From the NCBI RefSeq assembly GCF_030811115.1, contig NZ_JAUSQK010000001.1, positions 806,001 through 870,000 of the forward strand: a DNA stretch of 64,000 bases. Reading direction: 5' to 3'. A program made the translations under genes and the position numbers. Positions 42,832 through 51,919 of this stretch are shown piece after piece; the first letter of the stretch is position 1; the number at the start of each line of letters is the position of its first letter. Source of the stretch: Olsenella profusa DSM 13989 (GTDB lineage Bacteria; Actinomycetota; Coriobacteriia; Coriobacteriales; Atopobiaceae). The notes under the pieces were generated by a model, which saw nothing but the letters and a program-made list of their open reading frames with translations, was not told where the DNA came from and did no database searches.

Positions 42832-43608
42832 ATGGATATGAACGAGCGTCGCGAACGTATCGTCGAGCTGGTCAACCAGGAGGGGAGCGTTGCCTTCTCG
42901 CAGTTGAAGAGGGCTTTCCCCGACGTGAGCGACATGACCCTGCGAACCGACCTCAAGGCGCTCGACCAGCAGCGCAGCATCATTCGCGTGCACGGCGGGG
43001 TCCGTTCGGTGGGCTATGCCATCGGAACGGACGACCTGTTGGCAAACCGCAGCTCTCGCAGCGTGGCGCAGAAGGGCGAGATCGCACGCCAGGCGATCGA
43101 GCTCATACGTCCCAACACGACGATATTCGTCGATTCGGGCAGCACCACCACGGCCATGGCGGCGGCCCTGTCCGACATGCGCCTGCTCGTCTTCACCAAC
43201 TCGCTGACGGTCGCGATCGAACTCGCCCGTCTCAATCAGGTCGTGACCTACCTGATCGGCGGGCAGCTCAATCGTGCCTCGATGAGCATCTCGGGGGCGC
43301 GAGCAACCAATAGCCTGCGCATGCTTGCGTTTGACCAGCTCTTTCTGGGCGTCACGGCCTATGAGCGCAGGGGTGGCTTCTCCTGTGGGCTCGATGACGA
43401 GGCGGTCTTCAAGGCCACCTGCATGAAGTGTGCCAGCGAGACCATCGTCCTCATGGATTCGAGCAAGGAGGGCAAGCGCACCACCTTCCCCATCTGTGGG
43501 CTGGCGGAAGTTGACAGGATCGTCTCCGATGGCGGGCTCTCCCAAGAGCTGCTTGACGACTGCGCGAGCGCGGGCGTGGAGGTCGTCCAGGCCTCGGCGC
43601 GCCCCTGA
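42832..43608 (+). CDS. DeoR-family transcriptional regulator
   Basis: A 258-residue DeoR protein. The N-terminal winged helix begins MNERRERIVELVNQEGSVAF and carries VSDMTLRTDLKALDQQ. The sugar-phosphate-sensing domain has RVHGGV, FVDSGSTTTAMA and VLMDSSKEGKR. It follows the dehydrogenase gene and probably controls the divergent hexitol PTS and dehydrogenase through the palindromes at 41146-41307. Confidence 0.92.
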   Translation: MDMNERRERIVELVNQEGSVAFSQLKRAFPDVSDMTLRTDLKALDQQRSIIRVHGGVRSVGYAIGTDDLLANRSSRSVAQKGEIARQAIELIRPNTTIFVDSGSTTTAMAAALSDMRLLVFTNSLTVAIELARLNQVVTYLIGGQLNRASMSISGARATNSLRMLAFDQLFLGVTAYERRGGFSCGLDDEAVFKATCMKCASETIVLMDSSKEGKRTTFPICGLAEVDRIVSDGGLSQELLDDCASAGVEVVQASARP

Positions 43609-43628
43609 CGCCGGAGGCCCATGGCCAG

Positions 43629-44180
43629 CTAGGCACTGTCAAGGGCACGGAAGAGGAATGTGCCCTCCTCGTACACGCCATAGCTGTGCGTGCCATCCTT
43701 GGGGATGCCCACGGAGCCGGGGTTGAAGCACCAGATGCCTGGGTGCGCCTCGCTTTTCGCATGCACCTTCTTGTGCGTATGGCCGTATACGATGGTGCTG
43801 CCCGCAGGCAGGGGTGGCATGCGGTCGACGGAGTTGTGGATGCCCGGCCCCCATACGTGCCCATGGGTCAGGAAGAGCGTGCAGTCTGCGTCCGGATCAT
43901 AGAGGGCCGTGCTCTCGGACATGAGGGAGAAGCCCAGCACCATCTGGTCCACCTCGGCATCACAGTTGCCCCGCACGGCGATCACCTGGTCGGCAATGGG
44001 GCTCAGCATCTCGATCACGCGCTTGGGCGCATAGTCCGCCGGCAGCTCGTTGCGCGGACCGTGGTAGAGGAGGTCGCCGAGCAGCACCACGCGATCCGGG
44101 CTCTCACGCTCGATGGCGCTCATGAGCCTGGCACACCAGTCTGCCGCGCCATGGATGTCCGATGCGATGAGCAGTCTCAT
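43629..44180 (-). CDS. yfcE: YfcE-family metallophosphoesterase
   Basis: A 183-residue calcineurin-like phosphodiesterase. It has MRLLIASDIHGAADW (metal site), VLLGDLLYHGPRN, VRGNCDAEVD, LTHGHVWGP and VYGHTHKKVH, which together make the complete metal-ligand set. Members hydrolyse phosphodiesters in vitro; the natural substrate is unclear. Start 44180 gives the canonical N-terminus behind GGAGG. It converges on the DeoR gene. Confidence 0.92.
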   Translation of the reverse strand: MRLLIASDIHGAADWCARLMSAIERESPDRVVLLGDLLYHGPRNELPADYAPKRVIEMLSPIADQVIAVRGNCDAEVDQMVLGFSLMSESTALYDPDADCTLFLTHGHVWGPGIHNSVDRMPPLPAGSTIVYGHTHKKVHAKSEAHPGIWCFNPGSVGIPKDGTHSYGVYEEGTFLFRALDSA

Positions 44181-44377
44181 GGATGCCTCCAGCTCCGCCC
44201 GCCCGTGCCTGTAGGGTTCTCGCCTACAGAGCACTCTAGGACTGTGCGCACGCCGCTGTCCCTGGTTCGCGCAAAGCTCACAAAACGCTTTCACGGTGCC
44301 ATGCCCACCATCCGACCAGGTTGGTGGGTGCGAGACGGACGTCCGTCTTACGCATCGGCTTTATAGTGCGAATGACA

Positions 44378-44402
44378 CTAAATCTCATGTAAAGAGACTT
44401 AG
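44378..44402. promoter_or_regulatory. HAIR-like inverted repeat upstream of dnaK
   Basis: CTAAATCTC, seven bases, GAGACTTAG: nine-base arms with one mismatch and a 7-base spacer. The spacing equals that of the HspR operator HAIR (CTTGAGT-N7-ACTCAAG), though the half-site differs. It lies about 110 bases before dnaK, whose operon ends with hspR. The rest of the 44181-44510 gap shows AT-rich possible -10 sequences (44404-44416) but no gene. Confidence 0.55.
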
Positions 44403-44510
44403 ATAATGTATAGAATCTAAGCGCATGGGAACAAGTAACAACGTATGCCAGTGTGAACAAGGCTTTCGGGTGCGCCAGGCTCCCGTGAGCGCGGGGAAAG
44501 GAACATCACC

Positions 44511-46427
44511 ATGAGCAAGATTCTGGGCATCGACCTTGGCACCACCAACTCTGCGATGGCCGTTCTCGAGGGAGGCGAGCCCACCATCATCGTGAACGCC
44601 GAGGGCGACCGCACCACCCCCTCCGTCGTGGGCTTCCGTCAGGATGGCGACCGCGTGGTGGGCAAGGCCGCCAAGAACCAGGCCGTCACCAACGCGAAGA
44701 ACACCGTGTTCTCCATCAAGCGCTTCATGGGCCGCCGCTACGACGAGGTCGGCTCCGAGCTCAAGACCGTGCCCTACAAGGTCAAGCCCGGTACGGGCGG
44801 CCGCGCCGTGGTGGAGATCGAGGGTGAGGACTACACGCCCGAGCAGGTCAGTGCCATGATCCTCTCCAAGATGAAGGCGGACGCCGAGAAGTACCTGGGC
44901 GAGGCCGTCACGGATGCCGTCATCACCGTGCCCGCCTACTTCAACGACGCCCAGCGCCAGGCCACGAAGGATGCCGGCAAGATCGCCGGCCTCAATGTGC
45001 AGCGCATCGTCAACGAGCCCACGGCCGCGGCCTTGGCCTATGGCCTGGACAAGCAGAACCAGGAGCAGAAGGTCCTGGTCTTCGACCTGGGCGGCGGCAC
45101 GTTCGACGTCTCCATCCTGGATCTCGCGGACGGCGTGATCGAGGTGCTCGCCACCAACGGCGACAACCACCTGGGTGGCGACGACTGGGACCAGAAGGTC
45201 ATAGACTGGATGGCCGAGAAGTTCCAGCAGGAGAATGGCATCGACCTGCGTAAGGATCCCATGGCGCTCCAGCGCCTCAAGGAGGCCGCCGAGAACGCCA
45301 AGAAGGAGCTCTCGAGCGCCCAGCAGGCGGACGTCAACCTGCCGTTCATCGCCATGGACGCCAATGGCCCCAAGAACCTCATGTACACGCTGACGCGTGC
45401 CGAGTTCGAGCGCATCACGCGCGACTTGCTCGAGCGCTGCAAGGCGCCCGTCACCAGCGCGCTTCGCGACGCCAACCTGCAGCTCTCCGACATCAACGAG
45501 GTCATTCTCGTGGGCGGCTCCAGTCGTATGCCCGCCGTGCAGGACCTCGTGAAGCAGATGACCGGCAAGCAGCCCAACATGTCCGTGAACCCCGACGAGG
45601 TCGTGGCCGATGGCGCCGCCGTTCAGGCGGGCGTCCTCACGGGCGACGTGTCCGGCATCCTGCTGCTCGACGTCACGCCGCTCTCCTTGGGCGTGGAGAC
45701 CATGGGCGGCGTCATGACCAAGATGATCGACCGCAACACCACCATCCCCACGAGCAAGACCGAGATCTACTCCACGGCCGCCGACAACCAGACGTCCGTC
45801 GAGATCAACGTCCTGCAGGGCGAGCGCGAGATGGCTGCCGACAACAAGAGCCTGGGCAAGTTCAACCTCACCGGCATTCCCGCCGCGCGGCGTGGCGTGC
45901 CCCAGATAGAGGTCACGTTCGACATCGACGCCAACGGCATCGTGAAGGTGACGGCCAAAGACAAGGGCACCGGCAAGCAGCAGCAGATCACCATCTCCGG
46001 CTCCACAGCCCTCTCGGACGACGAGGTCGACCGCATGGTGAAGGATGCCGAGTCCCATGCCGAGGAGGACAAGAAGCACAAGGACGAGATCGAGGTCCGC
46101 AACCAGACCGACAGCCTGTGCTACTCCACCGAGCAGACGCTCAAGGACTTGGGTGACAAGGCTCCCGCCGATGTGAGGAAGCAGGTCGAGGATGCCGTGG
46201 CCGAGGCAAAGAAGGCGCTTGACGGCACCGACGTCGATGCCATCAAGGCCGCGGGCGAGAAGCTCCAGGAGGTTGGCCACAAGCTGGCGGAGATCGTCTA
46301 CTCCGACGCCAACGCCCAGGCATCAGGCGCCAGCGGCGACGCCTCGGGCGCACAGGCCACGGGCAATACCGACGATGTGGTTGACGCAGACTACGAGGTC
46401 GTCGATGACGACAAGGATAACAAGTAG
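44511..46427 (+). CDS. dnaK: Molecular chaperone DnaK (Hsp70)
   Basis: A 638-residue Hsp70. It starts [20 protein letters not shown] and carries [36 protein letters not shown] and [11 protein letters not shown] in the ATPase domain, then [20 protein letters not shown] in the substrate domain. The acidic tail ends DDDKDNK. It is the first gene of dnaK-grpE-dnaJ-hspR; the ribosome-binding site is GGGGAAAGGA. Confidence 0.98.
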   Translation: MSKILGIDLGTTNSAMAVLEGGEPTIIVNAEGDRTTPSVVGFRQDGDRVVGKAAKNQAVTNAKNTVFSIKRFMGRRYDEVGSELKTVPYKVKPGTGGRAVVEIEGEDYTPEQVSAMILSKMKADAEKYLGEAVTDAVITVPAYFNDAQRQATKDAGKIAGLNVQRIVNEPTAAALAYGLDKQNQEQKVLVFDLGGGTFDVSILDLADGVIEVLATNGDNHLGGDDWDQKVIDWMAEKFQQENGIDLRKDPMALQRLKEAAENAKKELSSAQQADVNLPFIAMDANGPKNLMYTLTRAEFERITRDLLERCKAPVTSALRDANLQLSDINEVILVGGSSRMPAVQDLVKQMTGKQPNMSVNPDEVVADGAAVQAGVLTGDVSGILLLDVTPLSLGVETMGGVMTKMIDRNTTIPTSKTEIYSTAADNQTSVEINVLQGEREMAADNKSLGKFNLTGIPAARRGVPQIEVTFDIDANGIVKVTAKDKGTGKQQQITISGSTALSDDEVDRMVKDAESHAEEDKKHKDEIEVRNQTDSLCYSTEQTLKDLGDKAPADVRKQVEDAVAEAKKALDGTDVDAIKAAGEKLQEVGHKLAEIVYSDANAQASGASGDASGAQATGNTDDVVDADYEVVDDDKDNK

Positions 46428-46510
46428 TGCCCTTGGTCAGACGCGGCTCGTAGATGAGACCGGAGGGCGGCCCTCATGGGGCCGCCCCCTTGGGCGCAGA
46501 GGAGGGTGAC

Positions 46511-47317
46511 GTGAACGTGCCAATCGAGGATGACGGGCGCAAGCCCGAGGAGGCAGGGGCTGACACCACTGGTGCAGAGACGACGGACGATGTCCGTGCG
46601 ACGGATGCCACGACTGACGAGGATGCCGAGGAGCGAGCCCGCGTGGAGGCGGCCATCAAGGCCGGCGAGGAGGCTGCCGAGGAGGATTTCAAGGCGGAGG
46701 CAGAGCGTCTGGTCGTTGAGCGCGACGCACTCCAGAGGCAGCTTGATGGCGTGGCGGATGAGATCGCCGCTGCCAAGAGGCAGGCGGACGACTCCACGGA
46801 GCGCCTCGCGCGCCTGCAGGCCGACTGGGAGAACTATCGCCGCCGCACCGCGCAGGAGCGCCTCGCCGAGCGCGAGCGCGCTGCGGAGAGGCTGGTGGTG
46901 AGCCTGCTCCCCGTGTTGGATGACATGGAGCGCGCGTGTGGACATGCACAGGAGAACAATGCGGGCGACGCCGGCGTGATGCAGTTCGTCGAGGGCGTGG
47001 AGGCCATTCACGACAAGATGTATGGCGTGCTCAACAAGGAGGGCGTGGAGGTCATAGACCCCACGGGCGAGGCCTTCGACCCGAGGATCCACCAGGCCGT
47101 GGGCCGTGAGGAGGACACCGAGGCCTACGACGAGACGGTGAAGCAGGTGTATCAGAAGGGCTACCGGATGGGGGGCAAGGTCATCCGCAGCGCGATGGTC
47201 ATCGTCACCTACGGCGGCCCCAAGCGACCCACCCCCGAGCCCGAGGTGGCAGCGCCGGAGGAAGGCGCGGAGGGCGCGTGCCCCCAGGGTTCTGCCGACG
47301 ATGGAGGGGCAGAGTAA
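46511..47317 (+). CDS. grpE: Nucleotide exchange factor GrpE
   Basis: A 268-residue GrpE, longer than usual because of acidic low-complexity N- and C-terminal extensions. The core has a long coiled coil (about 60-125, with RLARLQADWENYRRRTAQER), FVEGVEAIHDKMYGVLNKEG and the C-terminal YQKGYRMGGKVIRSAMVIV. It starts at GTG 46511 behind GGAGGG. It releases ADP from the DnaK encoded just upstream. Confidence 0.95.
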   Translation: MNVPIEDDGRKPEEAGADTTGAETTDDVRATDATTDEDAEERARVEAAIKAGEEAAEEDFKAEAERLVVERDALQRQLDGVADEIAAAKRQADDSTERLARLQADWENYRRRTAQERLAERERAAERLVVSLLPVLDDMERACGHAQENNAGDAGVMQFVEGVEAIHDKMYGVLNKEGVEVIDPTGEAFDPRIHQAVGREEDTEAYDETVKQVYQKGYRMGGKVIRSAMVIVTYGGPKRPTPEPEVAAPEEGAEGACPQGSADDGGAE

Positions 47318-47426
47318 GGCAACGGCTTGCCAGGTGCCCGGATCGAGGTGGTTCGGGCGCACCCTTTGAGTTGTCCTGGGCCTAGGCGCCGGACGACGTA
47401 CAAGCAAGAAGGGAGGCGTTCGCCTC

Positions 47427-48395
47427 ATGGCAGGAAAGAGGAACTACTACGACGTCCTTGGCGTGAAGCGTGACGCCACAGACGACCAGATAAAAAAGGC
47501 GTTTCGCAAGCTCGCGGCCAGGTATCATCCGGATGCGGGCGGCGACGAGCAGAAGTTCAAGGAGGTCAGCGAGGCGTACACTACGCTCAGTGACCCCCAG
47601 AAGCGTAAGGAATACGATCAGCTGCTGATGTTCGGCGGCATTCCCGGATCCGACTTCGGCGGTTCGGGCGGCCGCAATCGCGGCGGCTATACCTACACCA
47701 CCAACGTCGGCGGCGACTGGGGCGACATCTTCGACAGTATCCGCAACGGCGATGGTGCCTTCTCGGGCTTCGACTTCTCCACGATCTTTGGCGGCCAGGC
47801 TGCGGGAGCACGCACCAGCCGTCCCGTGAAGGGTTCCGACCTGACGATGACCATCGAGGTCAGCGCCGACGAGGCCTTCAAGGGCACCCAGCGCAGGGTG
47901 ACCTTCACCATCCCCTCCACGGGGGAGCGACAGTCGCTCAACGTCAAGGTTCCGGCGGGAGCCGTCGATGGCGGCAAGCTGCGCTACCGTGGTCGTGGCG
48001 AGTATGGCGCCAACGGTGGGGCCCGTGGCGATCTCGTGGTCACCACGCACGTGCTTGAGCACCCCCTCTTCAAGCGTGATGGCGCGGATGTGCGCATGGA
48101 GCTGCCCATAAGCATGTACGAGGCGGCGCTGGGCGCGGGCATACAGATTCCCACGCCCGCAGGAAGGGAGCTGCTGCTCAAGGTTCCCGCCGGTACCCAG
48201 GACGGCAAGACGTTCCGCTTCCGTGGCATGGGCGCGCCCGACGTCAAGCACTCGGGAGGCACCGGAGCGCTCTACGTGACGGTGCGCGTCAAGGTTCCCA
48301 CGCGGCTTTCCGCAAGGGAGCGTGACGAGCTGCAGGCACTCCGCGATGAGGACGAGCGTGACTATAGAAGGGGCGTGAATCGCTATGGCGCGTAG
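47427..48395 (+). CDS. dnaJ: DnaJ/CbpA-type co-chaperone (no zinc finger)
   Basis: A 322-residue J protein. The J domain (about 6-70) has the invariant HPD in AARYHPDAGG; a Gly/Phe-rich linker (about 72-130) and two C-terminal beta domains (RPVKGSDLTMTIEVSADEAF, VPAGTQDGKTFRFRGMG) follow. The CxxCxGxG zinc repeats of classical DnaJ are absent, so it is of the CbpA type. Its end overlaps hspR by 11 bases, coupling the two. Confidence 0.93.
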   Translation: MAGKRNYYDVLGVKRDATDDQIKKAFRKLAARYHPDAGGDEQKFKEVSEAYTTLSDPQKRKEYDQLLMFGGIPGSDFGGSGGRNRGGYTYTTNVGGDWGDIFDSIRNGDGAFSGFDFSTIFGGQAAGARTSRPVKGSDLTMTIEVSADEAFKGTQRRVTFTIPSTGERQSLNVKVPAGAVDGGKLRYRGRGEYGANGGARGDLVVTTHVLEHPLFKRDGADVRMELPISMYEAALGAGIQIPTPAGRELLLKVPAGTQDGKTFRFRGMGAPDVKHSGGTGALYVTVRVKVPTRLSARERDELQALRDEDERDYRRGVNRYGA

Positions 48396-48828
48396 CGATG
48401 AGGACGGGGCCGGCATCCCCGACCGTGCCTCAAAGGACAAGCCGCTGTACATGATCAGCGTAGCGGCTGAGCTCACGGGCATGCATCCTCAGACGCTGCG
48501 TGTCTATGAGCAGAAGGGGCTCGTGAACCCCGGCCGTTCGCGGGGCAACACGCGCCTGTACTCGCGGGGCGACATCGAGCGGCTCAATCTCATCAGCAAG
48601 CTCACGGACGAGGGCATCAACCTGGCGGGGGTCGTGCGCATCCTCGACATGCGCGAGCGTGCGGAGGCGCGCGACCAGGAGATAGACCGGCTGCGCTCCC
48701 GCGTGCGCAAGCTTGAGGACGAGATGCACGAGCTGCGCATACGGGAGCGGATCACGGCGCTGGCCCGCTACGATGGCGCAAGCCCCGAGCAGGTCATGCG
48801 AGGGCTGCTCAACAGCGCCGACGAGTAG
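48385..48828 (+). CDS. hspR: Heat-shock repressor HspR (MerR family)
   Basis: A 147-residue MerR-type protein with a winged helix at about 22-90 (MISVAAELTGMHPQTLRVYE, QKGLVNPGRSRGNTRLYS) and a coiled-coil tail. Its place as the last gene of the dnaK operon is diagnostic for HspR, which represses that operon, normally with DnaK as co-repressor. The HAIR-like dyad at 44378 is its probable target. Confidence 0.93.
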   Translation: MARSDEDGAGIPDRASKDKPLYMISVAAELTGMHPQTLRVYEQKGLVNPGRSRGNTRLYSRGDIERLNLISKLTDEGINLAGVVRILDMRERAEARDQEIDRLRSRVRKLEDEMHELRIRERITALARYDGASPEQVMRGLLNSADE

Positions 48829-48851
48829 CCCTCCCTGGGGGAGTGGAGGGG

Positions 48852-49095
48852 GAGTCGTTCGCACTTTCGCGGCGGCCCCCTTCGAGTCGTATGCAGTCGC
48901 GCGGAGGCTCCCCGCGGGTCGTATGCGATTTCTGGGGCCAAAACGGTCCTCGGGGGCGTCCCTCCCGACGGGGGCAGGCCTTCTGCCTGCGGCTCGCGGA
49001 ACGCCGGGTCGTCCGCGATTGCGAACGACCCGGGAGGCCGGTCCGAGGGATTGCATACGACTCGGGAGGGCACGCCACGGGATCGCGAACGACTC
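48852..49095. repeat. Symmetric palindromic array with 32-bp period
   Basis: The 11-base motif GRGTCGTWYGC starts at 48852, 48884 and 48916. Its complement ends at 49031, 49063 and 49095. Every spacing within an arm is exactly 32, and all three pairs are centred at 48973.5. A further copy GGGTCGTCCGC (49006-49016) pairs tightly with the complement at 49021-49031. The intervening sequences are not identical. The array fills the gap between hspR and the nuclease fragment and has no coding potential that I trust. Confidence 0.85.
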
Positions 49096-49121
49096 GGGGA
49101 GGCGGGGCCGGAGGGGCGGGG

Positions 49122-49535
49122 CTACGTGGGCGCGTAGGTTCCGTCCCGGTAGTCGATAGCGTAGCCCTTGGCGGCGTTGTAGACCTCGAGGCGCTCGTCG
49201 AGGCGGCCGTCCGACGAGAGCACGTCCACGAGCACCGAGCGCGGGATGGGCTCGGCGCCCTCGTAGGCCGGCGTGGCGACGTACTGCACGGTCACGTCGG
49301 GGTAGGCCGCGAGCCAGCCCCTGATGGCGGCCTCGAAGACGTCCATGCCGCCCTGGCCGTCGCTCGCCCCCACGTTGAGCATGCGCGTCCCCGTCACCAG
49401 GTTCTCCCTGCGCTCCTCGCCGCCAAGCGACTTGGCCAGCAGGTGGCAGCGGTTCCAGAACCAGTCGCGGGAGACCCTGCCGTCGGGCAGCACGATGGTC
49501 GCCCTCGAGTTCCTGGGCCAGCCCGCCGGACGCCA
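49122..49535 (-). pseudogene. Truncated copy of secreted DNA/RNA endonuclease gene
   Basis: A 3' fragment of the gene at 54827. It encodes the nuclease core (SRDWFWNRCHLLAKSLGG, ENLVTGTRMLNVGASD, GGMDVFEAAIRGWLAAYP) and its own slightly different C-terminus (IDYRDGTYAPT). The first ~130 residues, including the membrane anchor, are missing; homology ends at 49526 where an unrelated IS-like sequence begins. A short product from the GTG at 49493 is possible but would lack export signals. Bases 49150-49526 match 54855-55231 with one difference that I can see (49158). Confidence 0.85.
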
Positions 49536-49672
49536 CGTGCCCGACGGGCCTGCGCCGGACCCTCGGGGTCAGCCTCGCGTTAGGATACTGGTACATGGGG
49601 GCTCCTCTCGCCGCAAGTCCAGTCAACTCACAGTTTGGTGGAGCCCTCCTCCTTTGTCACACGCGGGGTGTC
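49524..49672 (-). pseudogene. Possible IS481-type transposase 5' fragment
   Basis: From ATG 49596 leftwards the peptide reads MYQYPNARLTPRVRRRPVGH and then VASGG before running into the nuclease fragment. A start with N-A-R-L-T-P-x-x-R-R is typical of IS481-family transposases. A TTGACACCCCGCG sequence about 75 bases further upstream could be near an IS end. Only about 25 codons remain, so the family call is tentative. The rest of the gap up to 49752 shows nothing else. Confidence 0.35.
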
Positions 49673-49752
49673 AACAACCTGTTGGCGCGCAATAGCTAGG
49701 TGCTGCGCGCATCCGCGTATGCTCACTGATCGCCGCCCTGCGCGACCGCGCT

Positions 49753-51111
49753 GTGGCGGGCCATGTGGCGCACCCTCGCTCCACGGTGTATGAGTTTGCC
49801 CCCTTCACGAGTGAGATGCGACGTGAGGGTTACACGATTCTCTGTGGGCAGATGGCCCCTATTCACTTCGAGCTATTCGAGCGGGCCATACAAGATGGCG
49901 GCTACAACTTCGAGGTGTTGCCTGCGGTGAGCGAACGCACCGTTGAACTGGGGCTCAGATACGCCAACAACGACATGTGCTATCCCGCAATTCACATTGT
50001 GGGGCAGGTCATGGAGGCGGTGCTCTCGGGCAGGTATGACCCGCACCACCTGGCCATCATGATGACCAATCCCGGAGACGGTTGTCGTGCGAGCAACTAC
50101 CTCTCAGCCATCAGTCGGGCCCTGCGTGACGCGGGTTTTGCGAAGGCGCCCATCATCTCGTCATCGCTGCTTTCGTTTGATGGTCGTCACCCTGGCTTCC
50201 GATCGTCTATGAAGACGTTCGTCGACATGGCTCGCGCCTGCATCATTGGTGACGCCCTCATGCTATGTCTGCACCGCACGCGTCCCTACGAGCAGGTTCC
50301 GGGATCCGCCGATGCGCTCTTCCGGCTGTGGATGGATCGGTGCAAGGAGGCGTTGGCAGGCTACACTTTCGCAAGCTTCGCCCATGATGTCGCGGCCATT
50401 GTGGCAGACTTCGACACACTTACCCTAGTAGACGACGGGAGTCGCCCGCGTGTGGGCGTGGTGGGCGAGATACATACGAAGTACGATCCCGACGGCAACA
50501 ATGACATCGTAGCCATCATTGAGACACAGGGCTGTGAGGCGGTGGTGGGAAGCCTGATGAACTATCTGCTCTTTGAGATGAGTGGCGACCGTGCAGGTAC
50601 GCAAGGGTCAGACGCAACCGAAGCCGACGGCACCTCAGCACGCGTGGCAGCTGCGATCAAGACCCTCGAGAGCATGCGTGCCGTACTCACCCGTGCGCTT
50701 GAGCGTTCGTCTCGTTTTGATGCGCCGTTCGACCTCTGCGCCTTGCGCGAGCGGGGGACACGAGTGATTTCGGGACACAATACCTGCGGCATGGGCTGGT
50801 TGCTTGCAGGCGAGGTTACCGAACTGGTCGAACATGGCTGCATCAACGTCCTGTGCTTGCAACCGTTCTCGTGTCTGCCCAACCACATCGCGGGCAAGGC
50901 GATCATCAAGGAGATGCGTCGTAGATACCCCGGGCTCAACATGATGACGATTGACTATGACCCAGGTGCCAGCGAGATCAACCAGCTCAACCGAATTATG
51001 CTGCTTACCTCGGTGGCGCACGCCGAGTACAACGCTGGCAGTGACATGCCCCGCCAGACACGACAGACCACTCGCGAAAAAGGATGCATACAAACAGGTA
51101 GCAACAGCTAG
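49753..51111 (+). pseudogene. C-terminal fragment of 2-hydroxyacyl-CoA dehydratase activase (DUF2229 region)
   Basis: A 452-residue frame equal to the C-terminal third of the large (about 1400-residue) activase/DUF2229 proteins common in Coriobacteriia. It contains GYTILCGQMAPIHFELFERA, LGLRYANNDMCYPAIHIVGQ, MMTNPGDGCRASNYLSAISR and IAGKAIIKEMRRRYPGLNMM. The N-terminal ATPase domains with the iron-sulphur site are absent; the frame opens at 49690 with only a GTG at 49753 and no ribosome-binding site. I infer truncation by the rearrangement that left the IS and nuclease fragments just upstream. The remaining segment is otherwise intact. Confidence 0.75.
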
Positions 51112-51199
51112 TATTATCTTTGATAGGAGTTAGATCATCCAAACTTCAGGCAGTGACCCGGCACCCATTGGCGTCCGTACGGGAAGAAGGGAAGGCAGC

Positions 51200-51913
51200 A
51201 TGGCAGAAGATGAGGCATACCTCGTCGTCAAGGGTGTCGAGAAGCACTATGGCGAGGGAGAGGCGCGCGTCGAGGTGCTGAGAGGCATCGACTGCACCAT
51301 CACCAAGGGCGAGATTTGTGTCCTCCTCGGCCCTTCAGGCTCGGGCAAGTCGACGTTCTTGGACGTCGTGGGCGGCCTTGAGCCCGCAGATGCCGGTAGC
51401 ATCATCGTGGGCGATACCGACATCACCAAGATTGCCGGCAAGGAGCTTGTGGAGTACCGCAGACGCGAGCTTGGCTTCATATTCCAGTTCTACAACCTCG
51501 TGCCCGACCTCACGGTACGCGAGAACATCGAGGTTTGCGAGTATCTCTCCAAAGAATCACTGTCTGTGGACGACCTGCTGCACTCACTTGGCCTCTGGGA
51601 GCATCGTAACAAGTTTCCCAACCAGGTTTCGGGTGGCCAGCAGCAGCGCTGTGCCATCGGTCGCGCCCTCGTGAAGGCGCCCGGCCTGTTGCTGTGCGAC
51701 GAGCCTACGGGTGCGCTCGACTACAAGACGTCCAAGGAGATCCTGGAGCTCATGGAGCGCGTTAACCAGGAGTTTGGCACCACGATGGTCATCGTTACGC
51801 ACAACGATGCCATCTGCAGGATGAGCCATCACATCCTGCGCCTGCGCGATGGCCTCCTCGTCGAGGACGAGGCCAACCCCACCCCCATGCCCGCGTCCGA
51901 GCTGACTTGGTAA
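51200..51913 (+). CDS. ABC transporter ATP-binding protein (MacB/LolD type)
   Basis: A 237-residue single ABC ATPase. It has Walker [15 protein letters not shown], the Q-loop region [16 protein letters not shown] (the FQ.NL style of the LolD/MacB group), signature [15 protein letters not shown] and Walker [13 protein letters not shown]. It precedes a large FtsX-like permease by six bases, and the two form an exporter or mechanotransmission complex. The substrate is unknown; peptide or antibiotic resistance is common for this class. Confidence 0.93.
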   Translation: MAEDEAYLVVKGVEKHYGEGEARVEVLRGIDCTITKGEICVLLGPSGSGKSTFLDVVGGLEPADAGSIIVGDTDITKIAGKELVEYRRRELGFIFQFYNLVPDLTVRENIEVCEYLSKESLSVDDLLHSLGLWEHRNKFPNQVSGGQQQRCAIGRALVKAPGLLLCDEPTGALDYKTSKEILELMERVNQEFGTTMVIVTHNDAICRMSHHILRLRDGLLVEDEANPTPMPASELTW

Positions 51914-51919
51914 GGGGGC

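Noticed and set aside
44385-46280. Leftward 631-residue open frame antisense to dnaK
   Set aside because: The third-position GC bias of dnaK leaves its opposite frame open. The peptide is a low-complexity Gly/Leu/Val/Asp/His composition with no family features.
48852-49095. CRISPR-like array
   Set aside because: The 32-bp period suggested repeats and spacers, but the shared motif is only 11 bases, the two halves are inverted, and no cas genes are present.
48430-49626. 398-residue leftward frame over hspR and the palindromic array
   Set aside because: It runs through the hspR antisense strand, the repeat array and the wrong frame of the nuclease fragment.
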